From contig JAUICK010000002.1 in the NCBI GenBank assembly GCA_030427865.1, forward strand, positions 124,001 to 188,000: a stretch of DNA of 64,000 nt, in the 5' to 3' direction. Position numbers and translations under genes: made by a program. The notes under the pieces are model-generated. The model worked only from the letters and a program-made list of their open reading frames with translations, was not told where the DNA came from and made no database searches. Positions 53,598 to 63,051 of this stretch are shown in pieces; the first letter of the stretch is position 1, and every line of letters begins with the position of its first letter. This stretch comes from Bacteroidia bacterium (GTDB lineage: Bacteria > Bacteroidota > Bacteroidia > Flavobacteriales > Flavobacteriaceae).

Positions 53598-54224
53598 ATG
53601 GAACTTATTTATGTGTTAGACATATTAGGAACCTTTGCTTTTGCTATAAGTGGTGCTTTGGTTGCAGCAGACAAGAAATTTGATTTATTTGGAGTAGTAA
53701 TTATTGCATTTGTAACTGCAGTAGGAGGTGGGATGCTAAGAGATATTATGATTGATGCACACCCAATTAATTGGATTGGAGATTTAAATTATTTATACAC
53801 TATTTTAATTGCTGTGGTACTTACATTTTTATTTAAAAGTAAAATTTTGCCACTAAGTAAAACCATGTTTTTGTTTGATACCATTGGCTTAGGTGTATTT
53901 ACACTTTTAGGCTTGCAAAAAGGTCTGTCTTATAATTTACACCCAATTGTTGCGCTAATTATGGGGATGATTTCTGCAGTTTTTGGAGGAGTTTTACGTG
54001 ATGTTTTAACAAATAAGGTACCATTGATTTTTGAAAAAGAAGTTTATGCATCAGCTTGTTTAGCTGGTGGAATATCTTATTTGATTTTAAAATATTTTAA
54101 TATACCAGAGAATATTATTTTTATAGTATCGGCTTGTGTAATCGTGATTATAAGAGTTGTTGCAGTGAAATATCATTTGCAATTGCCTAAGATTAAAGAT
54201 GATGTTTTTGGGAAACCTGAATAA
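53598..54224 (+). CDS. Trimeric intracellular cation (TRIC)-type channel, UPF0126
   Basis: The 208-residue protein has about seven membrane helices and two glycine-rich repeats (FAISGALVAADKKFDLFGVV, AVGGGMLRDIMIDAHP, and VFGGVLRDVLTNKVP), the internally duplicated UPF0126/TRIC layout. It probably conducts monovalent cations. A bidirectional terminator follows. Confidence 0.92.
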   Translation: MELIYVLDILGTFAFAISGALVAADKKFDLFGVVIIAFVTAVGGGMLRDIMIDAHPINWIGDLNYLYTILIAVVLTFLFKSKILPLSKTMFLFDTIGLGVFTLLGLQKGLSYNLHPIVALIMGMISAVFGGVLRDVLTNKVPLIFEKEVYASACLAGGISYLILKYFNIPENIIFIVSACVIVIIRVVAVKYHLQLPKIKDDVFGKPE

Positions 54225-54255
54225 AAAAAGAGAAGATTAAGGCTTCTCTTTTTTT
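54223..54255. terminator. Bidirectional terminator between the TRIC and tricorn-like genes
   Basis: Arms aaaaaaagagaag and cttctcttttttt with a 7-nt loop and A/T tracts on both sides. Confidence 0.9.
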
Positions 54256-54280
54256 AATGTAAAAACAAAACTCTTATAAT

Positions 54281-57200
54281 TTATTTCACATCTTTCATTA
54301 ATTCTTTTACAGAGCGTATTAATTGTTGATCTATTCCATTATCAATTTGACCTGGCATATTTTTAACTTTAATCAAAGGTTCTGTTTGGTTGTTTTCCAT
54401 CCATTCTCCAGATTTATTTTTAGCACTTACAGGAACTACACCCCAATAACCACCATTAGGTAAACCTTCCCAACCAGCAAAACTGCATGTTCCAGGAACT
54501 GGCATTCCTACTGTTTTTCCAATTTTTAAATCTGTGTAACCTTGTGCATAACAATGTCCATCAGAATACATACTTTCGTTAAAAATAGATAAAGTAGGTT
54601 TTGTCCATCTACTTGTAGGTTCTCCACCTACAACTTTAGCTTCAGTAGCATAAGTAATAAAAGGAACTCCAGTAAAAAACATAGCTAAGTCTGCAACTAA
54701 ATCTCCACCACTATTAAAACGAGTGTCAATAATTACGCCTTTTTTATCTAAATATTTTCCCATCATATCTTGATAAATACTTCTGTAAGGGCCATCTCCC
54801 ATACCAGGTATGTGTACATAGCCTAATTGACCATTACTTAATTTATTAACTTCTTTTTCGTTGATTTTTACCCATCTTTTATATAATAAAGAATACTCTT
54901 CTCTTAAAGAAATAGGTTTTATGGTAATGGTTTGTGTCTTATTAGTTTTAGGGTTTAAAACATCTAATAACATAAACTTACCCGATTTTCTATTAAAATA
55001 TTTGGCGGCATCAGTATTCTTGTCAATAATAACACCATCTACTTTTTTAATAATCATGCCAGATGAAATTTTAAATTTAGCTTTGTCTAAAGGTCCTCCT
55101 TTCAAAATTTCTTTAATACGAATTCCATCGTCTTTGTAATCGTAATCCATAAAAATGCCTAAAGAAGCTGTAGCATCTGCATTAGAAACATTGCTGCCTC
55201 TATAACCTGCACCAGCATGAGATACATTTAACTCGCCCAACATTTCTGATAGCATTTCAGAAAACTCATATCCATTTCCAATATGAGGCAAGTATTTTTG
55301 ATATTCTTTTTTCATTTTTTTCCAATTAATACCGTGGAAAGTTGGTTCATAAAAAATAGCATTTGTACGAATCCAAACATGATTAAACATTGCTCTTCTT
55401 TCTGCATTTTCATCTAATTTAATCTCTCCGTTAATTTTTACAGAAGTTCTTTTTTTAGAAGATGGGTTTAATTTAGAAATTTTACCACCACTTAATAAAT
55501 AAAGGTTTTTCATTTCTTTATCCCATTCTAATCTGCCATAGCCAACATTTAATTTCATTAACATTTTTGTTTCTTTGGTACGCAAATTTGTACTCCAAAG
55601 ATTAGAGCGTCCTTCAAAACTGGATAAATAGTATAAAAAGTCTCCTTTTTTAGATAGCACTGCATCTCCTAACCTTGAAGAGTGTATGGTTAATCTTTTG
55701 GTTCTCTCTTTCATATCATCCCAATCGAAAGTTAGCAGTTTTACTTCTTTTTTCTGTTCAGTTTTCTTTTTGTCTGTTTGTTTTTTATCTTTTTTCTTGG
55801 TGTCTTTTTTGTTCTTTTTTTCTTTTTCTTTTCGTTTTTTTTCTGCCTCTTTTACAGCTTGCATTAATTTGTAATCTTCATCACTTAAATTAAATTCATC
55901 CCATGCATCTTGTGTAAAAAACATACTATATACATCGTTTTGAGATCGCCCACTTGTAGCATAAGATTTTAACCCGTTTTTATTGCTAAACCAAATCATC
56001 TGTTTACCTCCATTAACCCATTTAGGGCTCGAATCGTAATAGCCACTTTCATTTAAATTTATTCTTTTAGAACCATCTGCTGCCATTAGTAAAACTTCGC
56101 TATTGCTTAAGGTTTTATTCCAATCTATTAATAACCATTTGCTATCTGGGCTCCAAGTAAAATATTTGTCACCATCTCGCATGTGAAATAAATCTTTAGG
56201 CGACAGTAATGTAATCGTTTTGTTCGATTTTACATCTTTTATTTTTAATGTTCTCCTGCCTTCTATAAATGCAATTTTTTTTCCGTTTGGAGAGTATTGT
56301 GCTAAATAATTATCAACTTTATTATTAATTAGGGGCTCTTCTTTTATTAAGGTTGCAGCGTAGAAAAAAGGTTCTTCTTTTCTAACTTTTTTGGTTTGAA
56401 AAACACTCCATTTTCCATCTCTTTCACTACTATAAATTACTGATTTTCCTTCTGGTCCCCAAGAAACAAATCGCTCATTTTCTGGAGTGTTGGTTAATCT
56501 TTTAGTAAAAGATTTATCTATAGAAGTTACAAAAACTTCACCTCTAGCTATAAAAGCAATTTCTTTTCCGTTTGGAGAAACAGACATTTCATTAATTCCT
56601 CCATTTACAGAGATAAATTTATCTGTATTTTCTTTATCTTGAGTGATGATTTTAACGTTTACTTTTTTAGGCTTTTTCCCCTCTTGCATTGTATACAATT
56701 CGCCATCATAACCGAAAGAAAGCGTACCATTTCCATAACTTAAAAAACGTACAGGATGTAATGTAAACGATGTTAATTGTTGTGGTTTACTTGAATTATC
56801 TAAAGACATTTTATGTATATTAAAAGAACCACTTCTTTCACTTAAAAAATAGATGCTTTTTTCATCATCAGTAAAAACGGGTTGTCTATCTTCTGCAGTG
56901 TTGCTGGTAATCATTTTGTGTTTACCATTTTTTGAGTTGTACATCCAGATATCTCTGGTAATTGCAGATGTATGATGCTTTCTCCACTCATTTTCTCCTC
57001 CTTTTTTATCATGGTATAGCATAGTTTTACCATCTTTAGAAAATTTTACATCTTCTGCTGGTATAGTAAGTAATTGTGTTACCCTTCCTGTTTTTACAGG
57101 AACACTATACAATTCTGTTTGCGATCTATGTGGATGTTGCCTATGGTTAGCAGCATCTTGTCTTAATGCTCCAAAAACCACTTCTTTATCATTGGCAGAA

Positions 57201-57538
57201 AACGAATACGGAATTTCATTATTCGAATGAAAAGTTAACCTTGTGGCTTGTCCACCTCTTGCATTCATTACATAAACATCAAAATTGCCATATCTGTTGG
57301 ATGCAAAAGCAATTTTAGATCCGTCTTTGTTCCAAACAGCTTTGTAGTCGTGTGCATTATGGAACGTAAGTTGTTGTGCATTTCCACCATTTGAATTTAC
57401 TTTGTATATGTCTCCTTTATAAGTAAAGACAATTTGAGTTCCGTCTGGAGAAATTGAGGAATGCCTCATCCATTGTGGGGTGTTCTGACCCAAGATAGAT
57501 AGTGTAATTAGTGAAAAAAATAAGGTTAATTGCTTCAT
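54281..57538 (-). CDS. Tricorn-like S41 family peptidase with beta-propellers
   Basis: The 1085-residue protein has a signal peptide, two WD40/TolB-like propeller regions (about 20-540), a Lys-rich charged insert (about 560-600), a PDZ domain (about 820-880) and an S41 core. The likely catalytic residues by comparison with tricorn are His774 in NVSHAGAGY and Ser992 in MYSDGHCYAQ; the substrate-binding motif DTRFNSGG lies between. The signal peptide makes it periplasmic. Tricorn degrades short peptides, and this role is plausible here. It converges on the TRIC gene. Confidence 0.9.
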   Translation of the reverse strand: MKQLTLFFSLITLSILGQNTPQWMRHSSISPDGTQIVFTYKGDIYKVNSNGGNAQQLTFHNAHDYKAVWNKDGSKIAFASNRYGNFDVYVMNARGGQATRLTFHSNNEIPYSFSANDKEVVFGALRQDAANHRQHPHRSQTELYSVPVKTGRVTQLLTIPAEDVKFSKDGKTMLYHDKKGGENEWRKHHTSAITRDIWMYNSKNGKHKMITSNTAEDRQPVFTDDEKSIYFLSERSGSFNIHKMSLDNSSKPQQLTSFTLHPVRFLSYGNGTLSFGYDGELYTMQEGKKPKKVNVKIITQDKENTDKFISVNGGINEMSVSPNGKEIAFIARGEVFVTSIDKSFTKRLTNTPENERFVSWGPEGKSVIYSSERDGKWSVFQTKKVRKEEPFFYAATLIKEEPLINNKVDNYLAQYSPNGKKIAFIEGRRTLKIKDVKSNKTITLLSPKDLFHMRDGDKYFTWSPDSKWLLIDWNKTLSNSEVLLMAADGSKRINLNESGYYDSSPKWVNGGKQMIWFSNKNGLKSYATSGRSQNDVYSMFFTQDAWDEFNLSDEDYKLMQAVKEAEKKRKEKEKKNKKDTKKKDKKQTDKKKTEQKKEVKLLTFDWDDMKERTKRLTIHSSRLGDAVLSKKGDFLYYLSSFEGRSNLWSTNLRTKETKMLMKLNVGYGRLEWDKEMKNLYLLSGGKISKLNPSSKKRTSVKINGEIKLDENAERRAMFNHVWIRTNAIFYEPTFHGINWKKMKKEYQKYLPHIGNGYEFSEMLSEMLGELNVSHAGAGYRGSNVSNADATASLGIFMDYDYKDDGIRIKEILKGGPLDKAKFKISSGMIIKKVDGVIIDKNTDAAKYFNRKSGKFMLLDVLNPKTNKTQTITIKPISLREEYSLLYKRWVKINEKEVNKLSNGQLGYVHIPGMGDGPYRSIYQDMMGKYLDKKGVIIDTRFNSGGDLVADLAMFFTGVPFITYATEAKVVGGEPTSRWTKPTLSIFNESMYSDGHCYAQGYTDLKIGKTVGMPVPGTCSFAGWEGLPNGGYWGVVPVSAKNKSGEWMENNQTEPLIKVKNMPGQIDNGIDQQLIRSVKELMKDVK

Positions 57539-57593
57539 TTTTTGAAAATTTTGTCTAATTTAAGGATTTGGTTTTGTATGTGAAGTAATTAAA

Positions 57594-58079
57594 ATGTTAA
57601 AAGTGTGCGGTAGTATGAATGGATTAAATTTTAAGGATATAGATAGTTTTTGTTTGATGAAAGGAAAGCAATTGCCAAATGGAAATTGGTATAGAATTAC
57701 TCAAGAGATGATTAACAACTTTGCAAATGCAACCTTAGACAAACAATGGATTCATATTGACGAAAAAAGAGCAGAAAAAGAAAGTCCTTATAAAAGTACA
57801 ATTGCTCACGGATTTATGTCTGTTGCTATGATTTCTAAGTTATTGGAAGAAGTATTTACAATAGAAAGCATAAAAATGGGCTTAAATTATGGTTTAAATA
57901 AAGTACGTTTTCCAAATCCTGTTCTTGTTAATAAAGAATTAAGATTAAAGTCTTCTATTAAAGATATAGAAGCAATTGCAAATAATGGAATAAAAATTAC
58001 TTTTAATTGTATCATAGAAATTAAAGACGAGGAAAAACCAGCATGTGTAGCTGAGTTTATAGCTGCATTGTTTGAATAA
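57594..58079 (+). CDS. MaoC-like (R)-specific enoyl-CoA hydratase family protein
   Basis: The 161-residue hotdog protein has the MaoC hydratase motif: RITQEMINNFANATLDKQWIHIDEKRA with catalytic Asp/His, and YKSTIAHGFMSVAMISKLLEEV. It probably hydrates enoyl-CoA or an analogue. Two in-frame ATGs exist (57594 and 57615); the second gives MNGLNFKDIDSF and may be the true start. Single gene followed by a terminator. Confidence 0.85.
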   Translation: MLKVCGSMNGLNFKDIDSFCLMKGKQLPNGNWYRITQEMINNFANATLDKQWIHIDEKRAEKESPYKSTIAHGFMSVAMISKLLEEVFTIESIKMGLNYGLNKVRFPNPVLVNKELRLKSSIKDIEAIANNGIKITFNCIIEIKDEEKPACVAEFIAALFE

Positions 58080-58081
58080 AA

Positions 58082-58106
58082 AAAAGCTGCATAAAGCAGC
58101 TTTTCT
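58082..58106. terminator. Terminator after the MaoC gene
   Basis: Nine-bp perfect stem aaaagctgc/gcagctttt with a 5-nt loop and A/T-rich flanks on both sides. Confidence 0.85.
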
Positions 58107-58126
58107 TTTAGTATAGATTAAAATTA

Positions 58127-58561
58127 TTAATTTAAAATTCCATCGTCAGCACATTTTTTAGAATACCAGACTAAGAAGATACCAATAATTACAACTAATA
58201 ATGGCATTATCATTCCTGTTGGGCCATAGACTTCAATAGCATTACTTACAAAAAAGTTGTATACTATTTGAACAAGAATTCCTAGTAACGATATTACAAA
58301 TATAGTTTTTGCAAGTTTTTTTCTCATTAAGAGTAATATACAAGCTAATAACCCGCCCCAAACTGCAATAGCAAAAGCTGCAGTAGCCCAAGTTGGAATA
58401 TTTTCATATAAAGCTTGTTGATTTTCAGGTAGTGCAGCTTTCATTTCATCAGTCATAAAAGCCTGACTAAGATAAGCAGCAACACCAGCTAAGTTCCATA
58501 GTAATGCAATTACACCAATTACCCAAAAAGATGTAGCAGGTTTATTAGAATTTTCTGTCAT
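58127..58561 (-). CDS. Four-helix membrane protein of unknown function
   Basis: The 144-residue protein has four hydrophobic helices (about 11-33, 56-78, 84-106 and 112-136). A short extracytoplasmic loop holds TDEMKAALPENQQALYENIPTWA, a pattern seen in small Bacteroidota membrane proteins annotated only as hypothetical. It is divergent from the Xre-linked membrane gene. Confidence 0.75.
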   Translation of the reverse strand: MTENSNKPATSFWVIGVIALLWNLAGVAAYLSQAFMTDEMKAALPENQQALYENIPTWATAAFAIAVWGGLLACILLLMRKKLAKTIFVISLLGILVQIVYNFFVSNAIEVYGPTGMIMPLLVVIIGIFLVWYSKKCADDGILN

Positions 58562-58649
58562 AAGATATGGTTTAAGTATTAGATGTTTTAAATGTACGAA
58601 AAAACTTGCATATTTCTTATATGTAAAGTAAATTTGTCATTATAATAAA

Positions 58650-58657
58650 TATATTTG
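58650..58657 (+). promoter_or_regulatory. Predicted -7 element for the Xre operon
   Basis: TATATTTG fits TAnnTTTG exactly. It overlaps an alternative TTG start at 58655, supporting the ATG at 58679. Two ATTTGTCA direct repeats (58632-58639 and 58653-58660) lie 21 bp apart here. Confidence 0.55.
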
Positions 58658-58678
58658 TCAAATTGTAAAAAAAATATC

Positions 58679-59122
58679 ATGTCAAAACAATCAATCTGTG
58701 AAAGAGAGAGAAGTTATTTAGAAAAAATGAATAAGTTTCAGCTATCAAATCAATTTAAAAAAATAGGAATTTTTATAGCCATTGGAACTTTTGTTCTGTT
58801 AATTGGTAGAAAGTATGTAGAAAATTCTGAATGGACTAGACCAATATTACAGGGAATATTATTAGTTGGTTTGTTATTAACATCTTTAGCTAAAGATAAA
58901 GAAGAAGATGAATTTATAGATAGTTTACGATCTCAATCGTATAGAATTGCCTTTATATTGGTAATTTTATATGCTCTTATTCAACCGTTTATAAACTATA
59001 GTGTTGGTCTTTTGTTTGATGCTGAAGAGAAATTAGAGGGATTTAATTATTTTCAAGTACTGTTCTACATGCTTATTGTACAATTAATGGTTTTTTGGCA
59101 ATTAAAGAGATTGAACAAATAA
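58679..59122 (+). CDS. Small membrane protein paired with Xre regulator
   Basis: The 147-residue protein (start ATG 58679) has a cytoplasmic N-terminus with MSKQSICERERSYLEKMNKFQL and four predicted helices (about 25-40, 52-68, 84-105, 125-143). Two-gene units of a multi-helix membrane protein with a 60-70 residue Xre regulator are common in Firmicutes and Bacteroidota (DUF2178-like). The function is unknown. The regulator ATG follows its stop by 1 bp. Confidence 0.7.
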   Translation: MSKQSICERERSYLEKMNKFQLSNQFKKIGIFIAIGTFVLLIGRKYVENSEWTRPILQGILLVGLLLTSLAKDKEEDEFIDSLRSQSYRIAFILVILYALIQPFINYSVGLLFDAEEKLEGFNYFQVLFYMLIVQLMVFWQLKRLNK

Positions 59123-59123
59123 G

Positions 59124-59324
59124 ATGAAAAATACACTAAAAGTACAACGTGCAATTTTAGATTTAACACAAGAAGATTTAGCAAAAAAAATAGGTGTTTC
59201 TCGTCAAACTATTAACTCTATTGAGAAAAATAGATATGTTCCCTCAACAGTTTTGGCATTAAAATTATCGTCAGTTTTTAATATTCCAGTTAACGATTTT
59301 TTTATTTTAGAAGCAGATGATTAA
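59124..59324 (+). CDS. Xre-family helix-turn-helix regulator
   Basis: The 66-residue protein is a lone HTH_3 domain: KVQRAILDLTQEDLAKKIGVSRQTINSIEKNRYVPSTVLALKLSSVFNIPVNDFF. The recognition helix is about residues 27-37. It likely represses its own operon with the membrane protein. It ends 41 bp before the haloperoxidase-like gene. Confidence 0.93.
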   Translation: MKNTLKVQRAILDLTQEDLAKKIGVSRQTINSIEKNRYVPSTVLALKLSSVFNIPVNDFFILEADD

Positions 59325-59365
59325 ACTTATATAATTAGTTATTAAGTGGGTACTAATTAAAATGA

Positions 59366-61558
59366 TTAGTTTGTTTTTATAATTTTTTCAGTAAAAACTA
59401 ATTTTTTATTTTGATCAACTACTTTTAGTATGTAGATTCCTGATTTTAAATAATTTAGGCTATGTAAACTATTAGCGATATTTGCAGAAGAATACACTTT
59501 TTTTCCTAACAGGTCATAAACAAAAACAGAAGTGTTTTTATCTGATAAATATGATGTAATTGTAAAAGATGTTTTAAAAGGATTTGGATAAACCTCAATT
59601 AAATTATCCGCAACATAAGAATTAGAACTTAGGGTTCCTTCAAAAAACTTTTTTGCATAAAAATAGGCTTGTTTGCCTATTTTATCTCCTATAATTCTGC
59701 CTTTAATATCATCGATTGGAGGATGAATTCCGCCCCAAATTCTTGATAAACTTGTTTGGTCTGAAGCGTCTCTGTAAGTAGCCCATTGCAATGTAAAATC
59801 TTCAGTAGGGCCTTCTTCAAAAACTAAAAATTCATTTTTCTTTACATCAAAAGTTCCCATTCCACCTGGAAAAAACGCGTCATTTGTTATTAGTGTTAAT
59901 ACTTCTGATGCAGCTCTAGAAAAAGTAGAATGCCCAGAAAGATAACCAGCAAAAGGAGGTGTAACAAAAGAGGGTCTTTGATAAGGCCACCAATGAGTAC
60001 CTAAAATCCAATCTACTCCCGCTAAATCTGTATCTGGATTGCTAATAAAATCTGGACCTTTCCAAGATTTTACTTTAATTTTTCCAACATTTTCATTGTT
60101 ATTACCTGCTAAGTCATCACCAACTTTAATGACTTCAATTAAATTATTAATTAGAGGCAATCCATGTGGATGATAACTTGGTAAATTGGCATCAGAACTT
60201 TGTCCTTTAGAGGCCATATATCTGATTGCAGAAATAGGTCTTATATAATCGTAATAACCTTTAATTCCCCATGTATTTATGGCAGCATCGTGCATAGCAC
60301 CAGATAAAACAAGATAACTTTTTACGTCCCATTCTAAATTAGATAATTCTTGAGATGAACCTCCAAAAGTTTTATTAGATTGTGGATGATCACTTACATA
60401 ATTTAAAATAGTGAACCAATGCCCAGGAGGAGTTTCTGAATCTGGCCCATCTGCCCAAAACTCGGCTAAAACTCTTGCATAATCTGCTCTTTTAACGATA
60501 TTTCTAGCGTAAGGTCTTAATGTTGATGGATTTAAACTATGTCCATGACCAGAATCTCCACCTTCATTAAAATTATAAAAATTTTGATATTCTTGAAAAG
60601 TTGTAGGAAAATCATTAATATCTGTATTTCCGATACTTGCAGGAGAAATGTCTATAAAAACATTATCATTTGGGTCTAGTTGTGCAGACCAAGCTACTAC
60701 TAAAGCAAAATGCCATTTGTAAGGGTCTTGAATTCCGTCTTCATTCGAATTCTGAATATAAACTGGTGGTCCAGGATTATTGTAAATGTAAGAATTGAAA
60801 CCATTATTTAAGATTTCTAAATTATCTTTATTCAATGCAAAGGGAATTACTTCTCCCCATTCTGGGCTTAAAAATTCTGGTGTATTAAAAGGAAAAGGGT
60901 TTCCTGCTTGATCTATAAAAACATCAAAGGCTAATGGTTGCCACCTATTTGGGTCTATATCTCCATTATCTTCATAAAGTTCTAAGATTAAAGGATCGTT
61001 AACGGTTTTGTAATATCTGTTATTATATCGTCCAGCTTCGTTTGCACCATCTTGAAAACCAAAATCTATTAGTTTTTCTGCCATATAATTTCCTAAGGCT
61101 GCATAAGAATCATTGCTGTAATCTGTAGAAACAAAGTTCTTATCATACCCTAAAGAAGAGAAAAAAGTGTCTATATTTTCTAAGGTCTCTGTGGAGTTTG
61201 GCGAGTTTTTAAATCGATGAGTAAGCAATCTGTATATTGCATAACTCATAATTTCTTTTGTTGCTTTTTCTTTGTCTGTAGGAAATGTTATTGGCAAATA
61301 ATTAGTGGTGTAATCTCCAAGTGTATTTCCTAAAAAAACAGTTTGTGCTTTTTCATCAAAAATGGCCCAAGCATCATACATTAGAATTGATGCGTGAAAC
61401 AAATTTCGAGCATGTACTGTTGGTCTTGCAAAATCATTTCTAATAGCATCTAAAAGGTGTTCATTCCATTGTCTTGCAATAGAATGTTGACTATTAATGG
61501 GTAATGCTATAAATAGATTTATTGTTATTAAAAATAAAAGAAAACCCTTTTTAATCAT
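59366..61558 (-). CDS. Vanadium haloperoxidase-like PAP2 protein with T9SS sorting domain
   Basis: The 730-residue protein (start ATG 61558; the TTG at 61588 lies in a -7 element) has a signal peptide (MIKKGFLLFLITINLF) and a long helical domain with vanadium-dependent haloperoxidase/PAP2 signatures: GYLSGHSTFSRAASEV (His543) and RIWGGIHPPIDDIKGRIIG (His612), the SGH and R-x-x-G-G-x-H oxyanion-binding motifs. The last ~75 residues (EVYPNPFKTSFTITSY to VFTEKIIKTN) are a T9SS type A sorting domain, so the protein is exported. Whether it binds vanadate (haloperoxidase) or acts as a phosphatase is open. Confidence 0.88.
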   Translation of the reverse strand: MIKKGFLLFLITINLFIALPINSQHSIARQWNEHLLDAIRNDFARPTVHARNLFHASILMYDAWAIFDEKAQTVFLGNTLGDYTTNYLPITFPTDKEKATKEIMSYAIYRLLTHRFKNSPNSTETLENIDTFFSSLGYDKNFVSTDYSNDSYAALGNYMAEKLIDFGFQDGANEAGRYNNRYYKTVNDPLILELYEDNGDIDPNRWQPLAFDVFIDQAGNPFPFNTPEFLSPEWGEVIPFALNKDNLEILNNGFNSYIYNNPGPPVYIQNSNEDGIQDPYKWHFALVVAWSAQLDPNDNVFIDISPASIGNTDINDFPTTFQEYQNFYNFNEGGDSGHGHSLNPSTLRPYARNIVKRADYARVLAEFWADGPDSETPPGHWFTILNYVSDHPQSNKTFGGSSQELSNLEWDVKSYLVLSGAMHDAAINTWGIKGYYDYIRPISAIRYMASKGQSSDANLPSYHPHGLPLINNLIEVIKVGDDLAGNNNENVGKIKVKSWKGPDFISNPDTDLAGVDWILGTHWWPYQRPSFVTPPFAGYLSGHSTFSRAASEVLTLITNDAFFPGGMGTFDVKKNEFLVFEEGPTEDFTLQWATYRDASDQTSLSRIWGGIHPPIDDIKGRIIGDKIGKQAYFYAKKFFEGTLSSNSYVADNLIEVYPNPFKTSFTITSYLSDKNTSVFVYDLLGKKVYSSANIANSLHSLNYLKSGIYILKVVDQNKKLVFTEKIIKTN

Positions 61559-61576
61559 TGAAGAAAATTTAAAGAA

Positions 61577-61593
61577 CAAATCTATCAAATTTA
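61577..61593 (-). promoter_or_regulatory. Predicted -7 elements for the haloperoxidase-like gene
   Basis: Minus-strand TAAATTTG (61593-61586) and TAGATTTG (61584-61577) both match TAnnTTTG, 19-35 bp before the ATG at 61558. Confidence 0.5.
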
Positions 61594-61629
61594 AAGAATT
61601 ATAAAAATATATTTTGCAGTAGTTTTGTA

Positions 61630-63027
61630 TTAAAAATTATTAACCAAGGCTTTAAATAATTTTGCTTTTGTTTTTAAGAATGAATTTTCTAACTCAATTG
61701 CTTTTAATTTAGAGTCTATTAATTTTACTTCTCTATAATTAACTAAGAACAAAGAGCTTTCTCCTAAGAAAAATTTTCTGTCTTCTGCTTTTAATAGCGT
61801 GCCATAATCTTTAACAATATTTGTAAGATAATCGCTTTGTAATGTAAAAGATGATAATTCTTGCTGAATTGCATCAACTTTATTTTTGATAGTTACTTTG
61901 GTAACTTCATTTTCAAATTTTTTATCTTGTAATTTTATTTTTGCTAATTTTAAATCTCCTCTTTCTTTTCTTAAAAATAATGGTAGTTTAAAGTTTATAC
62001 CAGCCTTGTAATCTTGAGTATTTAAAGAATTTATTTGGTTTCTATTTTGGGTTAAAAAGTTATATTGAACGTCTAATTTGGGTAGTAAATTATTCATTTT
62101 TAACTTTCTTTCTATATTTAAACTTTCAATTTTAAAGTTTAGAGACTTAATTTTCGGGTGGTTTTCGATATCGAAATTCTCATTGTTAAATAGTGCAATA
62201 TTAAAAGTTGCATCAATAGTAGTAAAGGCATTAATATCTGGAATAATATTTTCTTGTAATTCTACAGGTGTGTTATTATTTAACCATAAAAAATTAGATA
62301 ATTCTAATGAAGATTTTATTAATTTAATACGTGCTTTTTCTAAATTTAACTTTCTGTTGTTAAGTGTTATTAAAGCTTCAGTAGTATCTATTGCTGGCTT
62401 ATCTCCTTCATAAAAAGCTCTTTTAGTAGCCTTAAACCTTATTTCTGCATTATTTAAAAACTCGGCATAAACTCTTTTCTCATTATACATTTTTAACCAG
62501 TTAAAATAAGACAGAGAAGCATTATAGAGGATCTCGTTTACTACGATTTGCTGATCTTCTTTAGCTTGATTTAAAAAGAATTTAGCTTGCTTTAAAGAAG
62601 CCATTCTTTTGTTAATTAGTAATCCTTTTAATAAAGATGCAGAAATACCTGCACTATATAATCCATCTGTGGGTACATTTGCTTCAGGATTTAAAAACAC
62701 ACCACTGTTATTCTCGAAATTAGCTTTAAATTCTAATCCATAATAGGTTGGTATTTTAAATGCTGCATTTAATTTATTAAAATATTCTTTGTCTTTAAAT
62801 TGTTTTTTATCAAAATCTACTTCAATTTTAGGATCAAAAGCACCGCGTGCTTTTAACAATTTAGCTTCACTTTCATTAATTACTAAATTGGCCTGTTTTA
62901 CAATTGGATGATAACTTTTTACATAACCCAAATATTCAGATAAAGACATAATAGATGATACTTTGTCTTGTGCATAATATCCACCAGTAAATAGTAAAAA
63001 TGATATTAAAATATATTTTTTCATCAT
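61630..63027 (-). CDS. TolC family outer membrane efflux protein
   Basis: The 465-residue protein has a signal peptide (LLFTGGYYAQ) and two repeated OEP halves with helical barrel segments (MSLSEYLGYVKSYHPIVKQANLVINESEAKLLKARGAFDPKIEV at the start). It forms the outer membrane duct for an export system. The partial HlyD-like gene 24 bp upstream is on the same transcript. The ABC or other pump component is outside the window. Confidence 0.9.
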   Translation of the reverse strand: MMKKYILISFLLFTGGYYAQDKVSSIMSLSEYLGYVKSYHPIVKQANLVINESEAKLLKARGAFDPKIEVDFDKKQFKDKEYFNKLNAAFKIPTYYGLEFKANFENNSGVFLNPEANVPTDGLYSAGISASLLKGLLINKRMASLKQAKFFLNQAKEDQQIVVNEILYNASLSYFNWLKMYNEKRVYAEFLNNAEIRFKATKRAFYEGDKPAIDTTEALITLNNRKLNLEKARIKLIKSSLELSNFLWLNNNTPVELQENIIPDINAFTTIDATFNIALFNNENFDIENHPKIKSLNFKIESLNIERKLKMNNLLPKLDVQYNFLTQNRNQINSLNTQDYKAGINFKLPLFLRKERGDLKLAKIKLQDKKFENEVTKVTIKNKVDAIQQELSSFTLQSDYLTNIVKDYGTLLKAEDRKFFLGESSLFLVNYREVKLIDSKLKAIELENSFLKTKAKLFKALVNNF

Positions 63028-63051
63028 AAAATTCTAAGTAGAGATTAGATA

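Noticed and set aside
61559..61588. Longer N-terminus of the haloperoxidase-like protein from TTG
   Set aside because: It would place ten residues before a good signal peptide and overlaps a -7 element.
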